Part shown: positions 8,456-14,193 of the stretch, one piece after another
Layout: every line of letters begins with the position of its first letter
Position numbering within the stretch: position 1 is the stretch's first letter
Assembly: GCA_035700805.1 (NCBI GenBank)
Contig: DASSOG010000036.1
Coordinates: 1 to 15,483, forward strand
DNA: 15,483 bases
Reading direction: 5' to 3'
DNA from: JAGWRI01 sp035700805
GTDB taxonomy: Bacteria; Gemmatimonadota; Gemmatimonadetes; Gemmatimonadales; Gemmatimonadaceae
Position numbers and translations under genes: made by a program
Notes under the pieces: generated by a model
What the model was told of the DNA's origin: nothing
The model's input: only the letters and a program-made list of their open reading frames with translations
Databases searched by the model: none

Positions 8456-8979
8456 GGAGCACCGCCCTGGCGCTGCTGGTGGCCGGGGCCGTCGCCACCG
8501 CCTGTGTCCCGACGCCAGGCCCCGGGGCTTCCGGCGCGCCCAACCCCGCATCAGGTGACACGACGGTGCAGGGCCGGTTACGGGCCGCGGGCACCGGCCG
8601 CATGACCTGGATGGTGCTCGAGGGCGACGGCGGGAGCTTTGCCATGAATGGCCCCATGGCCGGCGAGCTGGCCAACCTGCAGGGAGCGACGGTTCGCGTG
8701 ACCGGTCAGCTTGGGCCGGCCCCTGTTCCCCCGCCGTCCAAGGGTATCAGCGTTCGCGACTACACGATCCTCAGCGTGGGTGGCGAGAAGCCGCATGTCG
8801 GCGTGCTGGCCATGCGGAATGGCGCCTGGTGGCTGACCGGCGCCGAGACGCTCCAGCTCACCGGCATCCCCGCGGATTTTGCCATGCACGCGGGGGACAA
8901 GGTGTTTGTCGTGGGCGACATCCGGGATGGCACGCTCTCCGTGCGATCGTACGGCGTGCTGAGGCGCGGCGGGGCGTAG
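8452..8979 (+). CDS. small predicted lipoprotein, function unknown
   Basis: ATG 8452 overlaps the previous stop (ATGA), a sign of translational coupling. The protein has 175 residues, begins MRSTALALLVAGAVATAC with a clear lipobox Cys18, then a Pro/Gly/Ala-rich linker. The rest looks beta-rich, with two similar halves: one around GRMTWMVLEGDGGSFAMNGP...GATVRVTGQL, another around NGAWWLTGAETLQLTGIP...GDKVFVVGDI. That pattern is suggestive of OB-fold-like units, but no family is recognised. Because the gene has no room for its own promoter and shares a message with the Ig-domain protease, it may be a partner, inhibitor or co-exported accessory of that protease (inference). A longer in-frame opening from 8248 is rejected: it runs through the upstream gene and buries the signal peptide. 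Confidence 0.8.
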   Translation: MRSTALALLVAGAVATACVPTPGPGASGAPNPASGDTTVQGRLRAAGTGRMTWMVLEGDGGSFAMNGPMAGELANLQGATVRVTGQLGPAPVPPPSKGISVRDYTILSVGGEKPHVGVLAMRNGAWWLTGAETLQLTGIPADFAMHAGDKVFVVGDIRDGTLSVRSYGVLRRGGA

Positions 8980-9075
8980 GAGCGGGCAGGGCGGATCCGC
9001 AGCGACGTCCTGGCCAGCGTGTGCGGCCGGACGCCTCAGACCGTTGCTTCGGCGCCCGGCGTTCCCGGCCCGGTC

Positions 9076-10740
9076 CTACTGGTCCAGCAGGCTTGGCCAG
9101 AGCTGCTGCAGCGTCCGCTTCTGGTCGGTGGCCAGCCATACGGGCACCAGCCGCTCCTCTTCCACGGACCAGGGACTGCGGATGGTGGCCGCGCGGCGCA
9201 CGTGTCGGTACACCCGGGCCAGCAGCGACGAGTCGGTGCCGACGGCAATGAGGACCTTGCCAGGCTTCGTGCCCGGGCCGAAGTACCAGAAGGATCCGGC
9301 GCCCGAGACGACATCGGGCAGCCCGTACCGGCCGGCGTAGAACTCCAGCGCGCCGGCCTCACCATAGTTGTCGCCCGCAATCACCGCGTCCCGCTGCTGC
9401 GCCGGCGTCAGCGCCTGGTACACGCCCGCCACGACAGCGGCCTGGTGCTCCCACCCCAGCTGGTCGGCGTAGTCCTGCGGGATCAGGTCCGTGCCGCCGC
9501 GGTTGGTGGTGGTGGCCGCCTCCATGCCCGCGCGTACGATGTACCGGGCCAGCGTGGCCGGCGGCAGGATGGGAAGGGATATGGGGAGTGCAATGATGCC
9601 CTCGACGACGATGAGCACCACGACGCTGAGCCGCAGCGCGCCGGGAAACGCCGGCAGGTGCGGCACATGAGCCTGCGTGAGCCAGACGGCGCCGGCGGCA
9701 ATGAGCAGGGGGTAGATCGGGCCCACGTAATACGCCTTGCCGTGCAGCACCATGAGCAGGAGGAACACGAACACGCAGGCCCATCCGGCCGCTCGATACG
9801 GCGCGAACCGCTTCCACGTGAGCAGGGCCACGGCCCCCGCCAGCGAGAGCAGGAAGGTGGCCACCCCTGTCATCAGGGGCTGCGACACCAGGTAGCCCAG
9901 GTACGACACGTGGACGAGCTGGCCCAGCTCCAGGTCGTGCATCTGTCCCACCACGGGGAACCCCAGGCGCACCTGCCCGACGATGCTCGGGCTGCCGATG
10001 GCAAAGGCCATGGCGGCGGCCCCCCAGGGCCACGGGGTGCGCAGCGACCGGCGCAGCCGGGTGACCAGCAGCGCGCACAGCACGGCGAATCCGATGAACA
10101 GGATGCTGAACTTGGTCAGGAGGCCCAGTCCCGTGGCGGCGCCGAAGACGAGCCACCACCAGCGAGTCGCGCCCGCGTCGGCATCGGCGTCGGCGCGGCC
10201 AAGGCGCAGGAGGGCGTACAGTGCCAGCGTCCACCAGAGCTGGTCCAGCACCACGGGCTGGAACAGGTTGGCGGGGCGCAGGAAGATGCCGGCGCAGAGC
10301 ATCGGCAGCATGGCCAGCGCCTGGGCGTAGCGCCCGCCGCCAAGCTCGCGCGCCATCAGCGCGGCCAGGATCAGGATCAGCGCGCCTTCAATAGCCGGGA
10401 AGATCCGCGCGGCCGCGAGGGTGTGGCCGAAGAGCGCGGCCTGCACATTCCCCATGACGGCGATGAAGGGCGGAAAATCCATGCGCCAGAAGCGCAGGTG
10501 ACGGCCCATGGCGAAGTACAGGAACGCGTCGCGGTGTACGCCGTACGGCGTGATGGCCAGCACCACCAGGTGGAGCGCCAGCTTGGCCGAGGCGAAGGCG
10601 GCAAGGAGCCCCCACGCGACGCGGGGGCGGGACTGCGTACTCAGCGCACCGTGAAGGGCACGCGCTCGGTCACCGGGAAGTTGGTGCTCCGGAGCGTGGC
10701 TACGGCGACGTACTTGCCCGGTGCCGGCGGGTTGCGCCAC
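9076..10740 (-). CDS. GT39-family (PMT/ArnT-like) membrane glycosyltransferase
   Basis: Up to 554 residues, with many membrane helices and a C-terminal soluble domain. The first extracytoplasmic loop carries the PMT_2-type signature: GVHRDAFLYFAMGRHL, then WRMDFPPFIAVMGNVQAALFG, with Asp71 (numbered from GTG 10740) in the position of the catalytic aspartate. Such enzymes transfer a sugar from a polyprenyl-phosphate donor to lipid or protein on the outer face of the inner membrane; donor and acceptor are unknown. The soluble tail contains VIAGDNYGEAGALEFYAGRYGLP, common in this family. The start is problematic. The only canonical start ahead of the first helix is GTG 10738-10740, 100 bases inside the upstream gene. 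A CTG at 10642-10644, overlapping the upstream TGA, would give a more natural N-terminus. The overlap implies cotranscription with the BsuPI-domain lipoprotein gene. Confidence 0.87.
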   Translation of the reverse strand: MAQPAGTGQVRRRSHAPEHQLPGDRARALHGALSTQSRPRVAWGLLAAFASAKLALHLVVLAITPYGVHRDAFLYFAMGRHLRFWRMDFPPFIAVMGNVQAALFGHTLAAARIFPAIEGALILILAALMARELGGGRYAQALAMLPMLCAGIFLRPANLFQPVVLDQLWWTLALYALLRLGRADADADAGATRWWWLVFGAATGLGLLTKFSILFIGFAVLCALLVTRLRRSLRTPWPWGAAAMAFAIGSPSIVGQVRLGFPVVGQMHDLELGQLVHVSYLGYLVSQPLMTGVATFLLSLAGAVALLTWKRFAPYRAAGWACVFVFLLLMVLHGKAYYVGPIYPLLIAAGAVWLTQAHVPHLPAFPGALRLSVVVLIVVEGIIALPISLPILPPATLARYIVRAGMEAATTTNRGGTDLIPQDYADQLGWEHQAAVVAGVYQALTPAQQRDAVIAGDNYGEAGALEFYAGRYGLPDVVSGAGSFWYFGPGTKPGKVLIAVGTDSSLLARVYRHVRRAATIRSPWSVEEERLVPVWLATDQKRTLQQLWPSLLDQ

Positions 10741-11105
10741 TGCTCCGCGACCTCAAACGCGTCGCCGCCACCGACGTACTTCACCTGCGTGCTCTGCGTG
10801 AAGAAGCGGGCCTTGGCCCACTCCCACACCTTGCGCCCGGTGGAGTCCAGTACCACGAAGTCGTATGTCTGGCCGTCGGGGAAGTCGATCTCGACCCGGC
10901 TCTTGCCGGTGTTGACGACGTGGAGCGCCAGGCGCACCCCGTCGTCGCGGTGCTCGACATTCAGGAACGACTTGATCTTGGGGTGTCCATCCACGGCCTG
11001 GGCCCGGGCGGGCGCCGCCGCAACGTCCTCGGATCTGGGGCGCGCCGTGCAGGCGATGGCGATCGCGCCGGCACAGAGGAGCGAGGTGACGAACCGCGAA
11101 TTCAC
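10641..11105 (-). CDS. BsuPI-domain lipoprotein (putative proteinase-inhibitor-like)
   Basis: With GTG 11103-11105 as start, this is a 154-residue protein whose N-terminus (NSRFVTSLLCAGAIAIAC) is a short signal with a candidate lipidated Cys19. The mature part, ~60-154, resembles the BsuPI (intracellular proteinase inhibitor) beta-sandwich: ALHVVNTGKSRVEIDFPDGQ, YDFVVLDSTGRKVWEWAKAR, then PPAPGKYVAVATL. In most genomes this fold is found in secreted proteins of unknown role, so an inhibitor function should not be assumed. A longer opening starts with TTG at 11207, but that codon sits inside the candidate -35 box and adds a 34-residue leader before the signal, so it is rejected. No clear Shine-Dalgarno precedes the GTG. 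The stop overlaps the following glycosyltransferase frame. Confidence 0.75.
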   Translation of the reverse strand: MNSRFVTSLLCAGAIAIACTARPRSEDVAAAPARAQAVDGHPKIKSFLNVEHRDDGVRLALHVVNTGKSRVEIDFPDGQTYDFVVLDSTGRKVWEWAKARFFTQSTQVKYVGGGDAFEVAEQWRNPPAPGKYVAVATLRSTNFPVTERVPFTVR

Positions 11106-11137
11106 GAGATGGACGGGCGGGAACGTGGGAAGGTCAG

Positions 11138-11166
11138 ATTTGTGATGGTGCGTCCCAATCACAAAT
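11138..11166. promoter_or_regulatory. operator-like perfect inverted repeat
   Basis: ATTTGTGAT (11138-11146) and ATCACAAAT (11158-11166) are exact reverse complements separated by 11 bases, giving 20 bases centre to centre (about two helical turns). The repeat is AT-rich in GC-rich surroundings. It lies just downstream of the candidate promoter and 33-61 bases upstream of the GTG start of the BsuPI lipoprotein gene. It could be a repressor site at the start of the transcript or a 5'-UTR hairpin. The half sites contain TGTGA/TCACA, but the 13-base spacing between these is not the 6 bases of CRP/FNR sites. Confidence 0.6.
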
Positions 11167-11178
11167 TGTCGGTTGGCC

Positions 11179-11207
11179 AAGTTATCAACGAATGGCGGGA
11201 CCGTCAA
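11179..11207 (-). promoter_or_regulatory. candidate sigma70-type promoter for the BsuPI lipoprotein/GT39 pair
   Basis: Read on the minus strand, TTGACG (11207-11202) is followed after 17 bases by TAACTT (11184-11179). The -35 is close to consensus; the -10 is a partial match. Transcription would begin near 11172, just before the inverted repeat at 11138-11166, leaving a leader of about 65 bases. Confidence 0.5.
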
Positions 11208-11245
11208 GCAACTTTTTGACCGGAACGCTCAGTCCGGCAACCACT

Positions 11246-11330
11246 TGGCTGAGCTCTGAACCGAAGCCCGGCGGGATGCCTGGCTGAGCTTGGTGGCGAG
11301 ACCGGGAGGGATGCCTGGCTGGAGGCCAGA
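11246..11330. repeat. degenerate 35-bp tandem repeat upstream of the atp operon
   Basis: Unit 1 (11246-11280) and unit 2 (11281-11315) are both 35 bases and agree at about 26 positions by hand alignment; both begin TGGCTGAGCT and end GGGATGCC. A third partial copy starts TGGCTG at 11316. This lies in the 397-base gene-free stretch 11106-11502 between the divergent BsuPI lipoprotein and atpZ genes. No function is evident. Confidence 0.6.
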
Positions 11331-11362
11331 GGGGACACGGGCAGCCGACGCCTGCCGGGGTC

Positions 11363-11387
11363 CGGGCTCGGCCGGGCGCCGAGTCCG
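11363..11387. repeat. GC-rich hairpin upstream of the atp promoter
   Basis: CGGGCTCGGC (11363-11372) pairs with GCCGAGTCCG (11378-11387), ten pairs including one G-U, around a 5-base loop. It lies between the tandem repeat and the candidate atp promoter. It could be an insulating terminator or a protein site; there is no U-run and no gene entering from the left on the + strand. Confidence 0.4.
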
Positions 11388-11427
11388 AACCCGTTGCCGA
11401 GTCGGTCTTTCCACCGTTCCGGTTCGC

Positions 11428-11456
11428 TTGCGAAAAATTTCACAAAGTCCTAGCTT
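11428..11456 (+). promoter_or_regulatory. candidate sigma70-type promoter of the atp operon
   Basis: TTGCGA (11428-11433) and TAGCTT (11451-11456) are 17 bases apart within a short AT-rich stretch (11431-11447) that contrasts with the GC-rich surroundings. The 5' leader to the atpZ ATG would be about 40 bases. Both hexamers match only partly, but position and local composition fit. Confidence 0.45.
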
Positions 11457-11502
11457 CAGAGCGGAAATGAGCCGAAATCGAGGGCCGCTTGGGGGGCCGG
11501 AC

Positions 11503-11775
11503 ATGGACGAAAATCGCTCCACCCGACGCCCGGCCCAGTCGGGGTCGGACCTGGCCAGCATTGGCATTGAGTTCGCGCTCACGATCGTGGTGTTCGTGTT
11601 CGGGGGTGTGTGGCTGGACAAGTGGCTGGGTACGGCGCCCTGGTTCACGATCATTTGCGTCTTTGTGGGAGCTGGTGGCGGCACCTATTCGATGTACCGG
11701 CGGGCAGTGGCGGCCACGCGGGAGCACGACGCGGGCCGGGACACTGACCGGGGTGGGCGCGGGGGTGGTGCATGA
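11503..11775 (+). CDS. atpZ: AtpZ/AtpI-family F0F1-ATPase accessory protein
   Basis: A 90-residue protein with two membrane helices (about 20-38 and 46-63). It carries the family pattern GIEF...GGVWLDKWLGTAPW..., with the Asp39 after helix 1 and the glycine-rich GAGGG in helix 2. Members of this group (ATPase_gene1/AtpZ) act with AtpI in c-ring assembly or divalent-cation supply for the ATP synthase. ATG 11503 follows a run of six G (11491-11496) that can serve as ribosome binding site; the in-frame openings at 11290 and 11467 add a leader with no helices. It is the first gene of the atp operon and its stop overlaps the atpI start (ATGA). The gene is hard to separate from atpI in name, but context makes the role clear. 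Confidence 0.82.
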   Translation: MDENRSTRRPAQSGSDLASIGIEFALTIVVFVFGGVWLDKWLGTAPWFTIICVFVGAGGGTYSMYRRAVAATREHDAGRDTDRGGRGGGA

Positions 11776-12119
11776 AGGCCACGGCCTGGTGGGCGCTGGT
11801 GAGTGCGGCGGTGATCGTGGTGGCGGGGGTGGTGATGGCGCTGGTGTTTCCGGGCGCCGCCGCCCGGCACGCGCTGATCGTGGCGGGGGTGGTGGTGTTC
11901 ATCGTGCACCAGGTGTCGTTCGCGCTCGTGCGGCGGCTCCTGCGCTGGAACGTGCTGGGCGCGTGGGTAATCGGGAGCACGTTCCGGTTTGCCACGCTGG
12001 CGATCTTTGCATTCCTGGTGGCGAAGGTGTTGCTGTACCCGCTGGCTCCCGCGCTGATTGGCTGCGCGGTGTTTCTCTTTCTTCCCGTCTTGCTCGAACC
12101 ACTGTTGCTCCTCAAATGA
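11772..12119 (+). CDS. atpI: ATP synthase subunit I-like membrane protein
   Basis: A 115-residue hydrophobic protein with four predicted helices (about 5-25, 34-53, 62-87 and 90-111), basic RRLLRW between helices 2 and 3 and an Arg in helix 3 (STFRFATL). Length, topology and position directly before atpB fit the AtpI/UncI group, which assists assembly of the c-ring. Sequence motifs in this family are weak, so the call rests mainly on topology and context. It overlaps its neighbours by 4 bases at both ends (ATGA), indicating tight translational coupling within atpZ-atpI-atpB. Confidence 0.75.
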   Translation: MKATAWWALVSAAVIVVAGVVMALVFPGAAARHALIVAGVVVFIVHQVSFALVRRLLRWNVLGAWVIGSTFRFATLAIFAFLVAKVLLYPLAPALIGCAVFLFLPVLLEPLLLLK

Positions 12120-13096
12120 TTCGTCGATCGCTCCTTGCGATGCTGATGGCTGCCGCGGCGCTGGCCGTGGCGCCGACCCCCGCGGCGGCCCAGGCTCCGT
12201 CGGACGCCCTTGAGCGCGCCGCCGTTGCCCAGCAGCCGCCCGAGATCAAGCATGAACTCGGCCCTGCGGCCATCATCATGCCGCACATCACCGACTCCAA
12301 GACGCTCGACCTTCCCTGCTGGGACTCGGACTGGGTGTGCGAAGTGGAGCTCCCCACGTGGCCGGTGCGCATTGGCGATACCACCATCGATATGGGCCCC
12401 ACCAAGCACGTGGTGTTCATGCTGCTGGCCGCGGTGCTCTGCGTGGTGACGCTGGTAGGCGCGGCGCGGGCGCAGAAGCGCAGCACCAGCAAGTTCGGCC
12501 ATCCCACGGGGTTCGCGGCGGGCATGGAATCGGTGGTGCTCCTGCTGCGCGGCGTCTTCAAGGACGTACTGGGCCCGCACGGCGAGGGCTACATCCCGTT
12601 CGTGCTCACGCTCTTCTTCTTCATCCTGTTCATGAACCTGATGGGGGTCATCCCCTACGGGTCCACGCCCACCGGCAACGTGAACGTCACCGCGACCCTG
12701 GCCGCGTGCTCGTTCGTGGCGACGGAAACGGCCGGGATGTTCGCGCTGGGCGCGGCGGGCTACATGAAAACAATCGTATATTGGCCGAGCGAGGTGCCGC
12801 TGGGCGTCAAGCTGCCGCTGACCATCATCATGACACCCGTGGAGCTGGTCGGGAAGTTCACCAAGCCCTTTGCGCTGACCATCCGGCTGTTTGCCAACAT
12901 GATCGCGGGCCACGTGATCATGCTGGCCATGATCGGGCTGGCGCTGCTGTTCGGCAGTTGGTTCATCGCCATCCCGCCGGTGCTCATGGCGTTTGGCATC
13001 ATGCTCCTGGAGGTGCTGGTGAGCACCATCCAGGCGTTCATCTTCGCGTTGCTGGCGGCGGTGTTCATCGGGCAGATCCGGATGGCATCGCACTAG
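12116..13096 (+). CDS. atpB: F0F1 ATP synthase subunit a
   Basis: A 326-residue subunit a, longer than the ~270 of E. coli because of an N-terminal extension. Residues 1-26 look like a cleavable signal peptide (APTPAAAQ), and ~27-95 form an exported segment with IMPHITDSKTLDLP and two cysteines (68 and 75). The membrane core has GYIPFVLTLFFFILFMNLMG, then KPFALTIRLFANMIAGH with the essential Arg257, Asn261 and His266, and a last helix with Glu299 and Gln306 (LEVLVSTIQAFIF). Compared with E. coli a (Arg210, Glu219, His245, Gln252), the Glu/His pair is exchanged. It forms the proton half-channels beside the c-ring in the inner membrane. ATG 12116 overlaps the atpI stop. A 168-base structured gap separates it from atpE. 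Confidence 0.96.
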   Translation: MIRRSLLAMLMAAAALAVAPTPAAAQAPSDALERAAVAQQPPEIKHELGPAAIIMPHITDSKTLDLPCWDSDWVCEVELPTWPVRIGDTTIDMGPTKHVVFMLLAAVLCVVTLVGAARAQKRSTSKFGHPTGFAAGMESVVLLLRGVFKDVLGPHGEGYIPFVLTLFFFILFMNLMGVIPYGSTPTGNVNVTATLAACSFVATETAGMFALGAAGYMKTIVYWPSEVPLGVKLPLTIIMTPVELVGKFTKPFALTIRLFANMIAGHVIMLAMIGLALLFGSWFIAIPPVLMAFGIMLLEVLVSTIQAFIFALLAAVFIGQIRMASH

Positions 13097-13144
13097 GAAA
13101 TTGCAGTTCGGTGCGCGGCAGGAGCTCCAGCGCGCACTGTGTAT

Positions 13145-13194
13145 CCGGTCGAGCGACCGGAGAATCCTGCTGGGACCCGGGTCCCGTTGGCAGG
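13145..13194 (+). promoter_or_regulatory. two hairpins in the atpB-atpE intercistronic leader
   Basis: Hairpin 1: CCGGTC (13145-13150), loop GAGC, GACCGG (13155-13160). Hairpin 2: outer arms CCTGC (13166-13170) and GCAGG (13190-13194), inner arms GGGAC (13172-13176) and GTCCC (13181-13185) with a CCGG loop; the inner part is a 14-base palindrome (13172-13185). They lie 70-120 bases upstream of atpE. They may stabilise or punctuate the message ahead of the highly expressed c-subunit cistron (inference). Confidence 0.55.
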
Positions 13195-13264
13195 AAGCGT
13201 CCCTGGCGAGAGCCACCGGCGCGGGGCACATGACTTGACCCTGAAGCATATACGGAGATCGACA

Positions 13265-13540
13265 ATGCACATCGCATCGCTGTTGCAGGCCGCGGCCGAC
13301 TTCAACCAGAGCTACCAGGGCGCGTGGGCCATGCTCGGCGCCGGCATTGGCGCTGGCGTGGCCGCGATCGGCGCCGGCATCGGCATCGGTCGCATCGGTG
13401 GCTCCGCCGCCGAGGCCATTGCGCGCCAGCCTGAGGAGAAGGGCTCCATCTTCATCGACTCGCTGATCCTGGCCGCGCTCATCGAGGGCGTCGCGCTGTT
13501 CTCGGTGGTCGTGTCGCTGCTGATCGTCCTGAAGTTCTGA
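13265..13540 (+). CDS. atpE: F0F1 ATP synthase subunit c
   Basis: A 91-residue two-helix proteolipid. Helix 1 has the glycine-packing motif GAGIGAGVAAIGAGIGIG (25-42); the cytoplasmic loop is ARQPEEKG, with the conserved Arg-Gln-Pro (54-56); helix 2 is LILAALIEGVALFSVVVSLL with ion-binding Glu74. The residues after Glu74 (Gly, Val) lack the Ser/Thr pair of Na+-type rings, and helix 1 has no Gln ligand, so proton coupling is expected. The N-terminus (MHIASLLQAAADFNQSYQ) is a short periplasmic segment. ATG 13265 is chosen because GGAG lies about 8 bases upstream; the in-frame ATG at 13139 would translate the hairpin region. The gene is bracketed by strong hairpins. Confidence 0.95.
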   Translation: MHIASLLQAAADFNQSYQGAWAMLGAGIGAGVAAIGAGIGIGRIGGSAAEAIARQPEEKGSIFIDSLILAALIEGVALFSVVVSLLIVLKF

Positions 13541-13550
13541 ACCGGCTGGC

Positions 13551-13574
13551 GGCGTCCGCCCCGGGGCGGGCGCC
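13551..13574 (+). promoter_or_regulatory. strong hairpin between atpE and atpF
   Basis: Arms GGCGTCCGCC (13551-13560) and GGCGGGCGCC (13565-13574) pair over ten positions (one U-G wobble) around a CCGG tetraloop, starting 10 bases after the atpE stop. No U-run follows (ACCACCCATCC), so a partial terminator or a 3'-end stabiliser of an atpE-containing transcript is more likely than full termination. Confidence 0.6.
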
Positions 13575-13602
13575 ACCACCCATCCTTCATCTCGAATAAC
13601 CC

Positions 13603-14193
13603 ATGCGTTTCACACGTTCGCTGGCCTGTGCCGCCCCCCTCATGCTGGTCGCCTCGCCGCTCCTGGCGCAGGAAGCCGGGCACGGCGGCTCGTCGCTGAT
13701 GAGCCTCAAGGGCAACCTGATGTTCTGGACCCTGGCCATCTTCCTGCTGCTGTTCTTCACGCTGGCCAAGCTGGCGTTCAAGCCCATCACGGCGGCGGTG
13801 GACGCCCGCGAGAAGTCGCTGGAAGAGGCGCTGGCGTCGGCCAGGCGCGACCGCGAGGAGGCCGCGAAGCTGCTGGCGGAGCACCAGGCTCGGCTGGAAG
13901 CGGCGCTCGGCGAGGCGCAGAAGGTCATTTCCGATGCCCGTTCGGCGGGCGAGAAGCTGCGCGCCGACATGCTCGACAAGACGCGCGCCGAGCAGGAGTC
14001 GCTGCTGGAGCGCGCGCAGCAGGAAATTCGCCGCGAGCGGGAACGCGCGGTGGCCGAGATGCGCCGCGAGGCGGTGGACCTGGCGATCCTTGGCGCCACG
14101 CGCGTGATCGAGGAAAACCTGGACACGGACAAGAACCGGAAGCTGGTGGAGTCGTTCCTGTCCGCCGTCAAGCCGACACGGAACGTCCAGTAA
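13603..14193 (+). CDS. atpF: F0F1 ATP synthase subunit b with N-terminal signal-like segment
   Basis: A 196-residue peripheral-stalk subunit. Residues 1-22 look like a cleavable signal peptide (MRFTRSLACAAPLMLVASPL, then LAQ). A short periplasmic stretch follows, then a single membrane helix (~38-57, NLMFWTLAIFLLLFFTLAKL) and the long charged coiled coil typical of subunit b (DAREKSLEEALASARRDREE onward). The C-terminus has the usual delta-binding ERAVAEMRREAVDLAILGATRVIEE. E. coli b (156 residues) starts directly with the membrane helix, so the extra N-terminal hydrophobic segment is a distinctive feature. If it is not cleaved, subunit b would span the membrane twice. The ribosome binding site is weak (upstream CTCGAATAACCC). 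Its TAA is immediately followed by the atpH ATG. Confidence 0.92.
   Translation: MRFTRSLACAAPLMLVASPLLAQEAGHGGSSLMSLKGNLMFWTLAIFLLLFFTLAKLAFKPITAAVDAREKSLEEALASARRDREEAAKLLAEHQARLEAALGEAQKVISDARSAGEKLRADMLDKTRAEQESLLERAQQEIRRERERAVAEMRREAVDLAILGATRVIEENLDTDKNRKLVESFLSAVKPTRNVQ

Noticed and set aside
8991..9000. Palindrome GCGGATCCGC between the convergent lipoprotein and GT39 genes
   Set aside because: Ten-base GC-rich palindromes are common at this composition; it has no loop and no U-run to act as a terminator.
9019..11145. 708-codon + strand open frame opposite the GT39 and BsuPI genes
   Set aside because: Stop-free only because of high G+C; the minus strand encodes recognisable membrane and lipoprotein sequences while this frame is rich in Arg, Gln and His with no motifs.
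11138..11166. CRP/FNR site
   Set aside because: TGTGA and TCACA half sites are present but are 13 bases apart instead of 6.
11489..12115. Upstream extension of the atpB frame
   Set aside because: It overlaps atpZ and atpI in another frame and carries Gly/Arg/Ala-rich low-complexity sequence; the ATGA overlap at 12116 and the signal peptide after it fix the start.
13234..13257. Internal promoter before atpE (TTGACC and TATACG)
   Set aside because: The two elements are only about 8 bases apart, too close for a sigma70 promoter, and no -10 is found at 16-18 bases.
11651..13579. 642-codon minus-strand frame across the atp genes
   Set aside because: Antisense shadow of atpI, atpB and atpE, with no domain signal.
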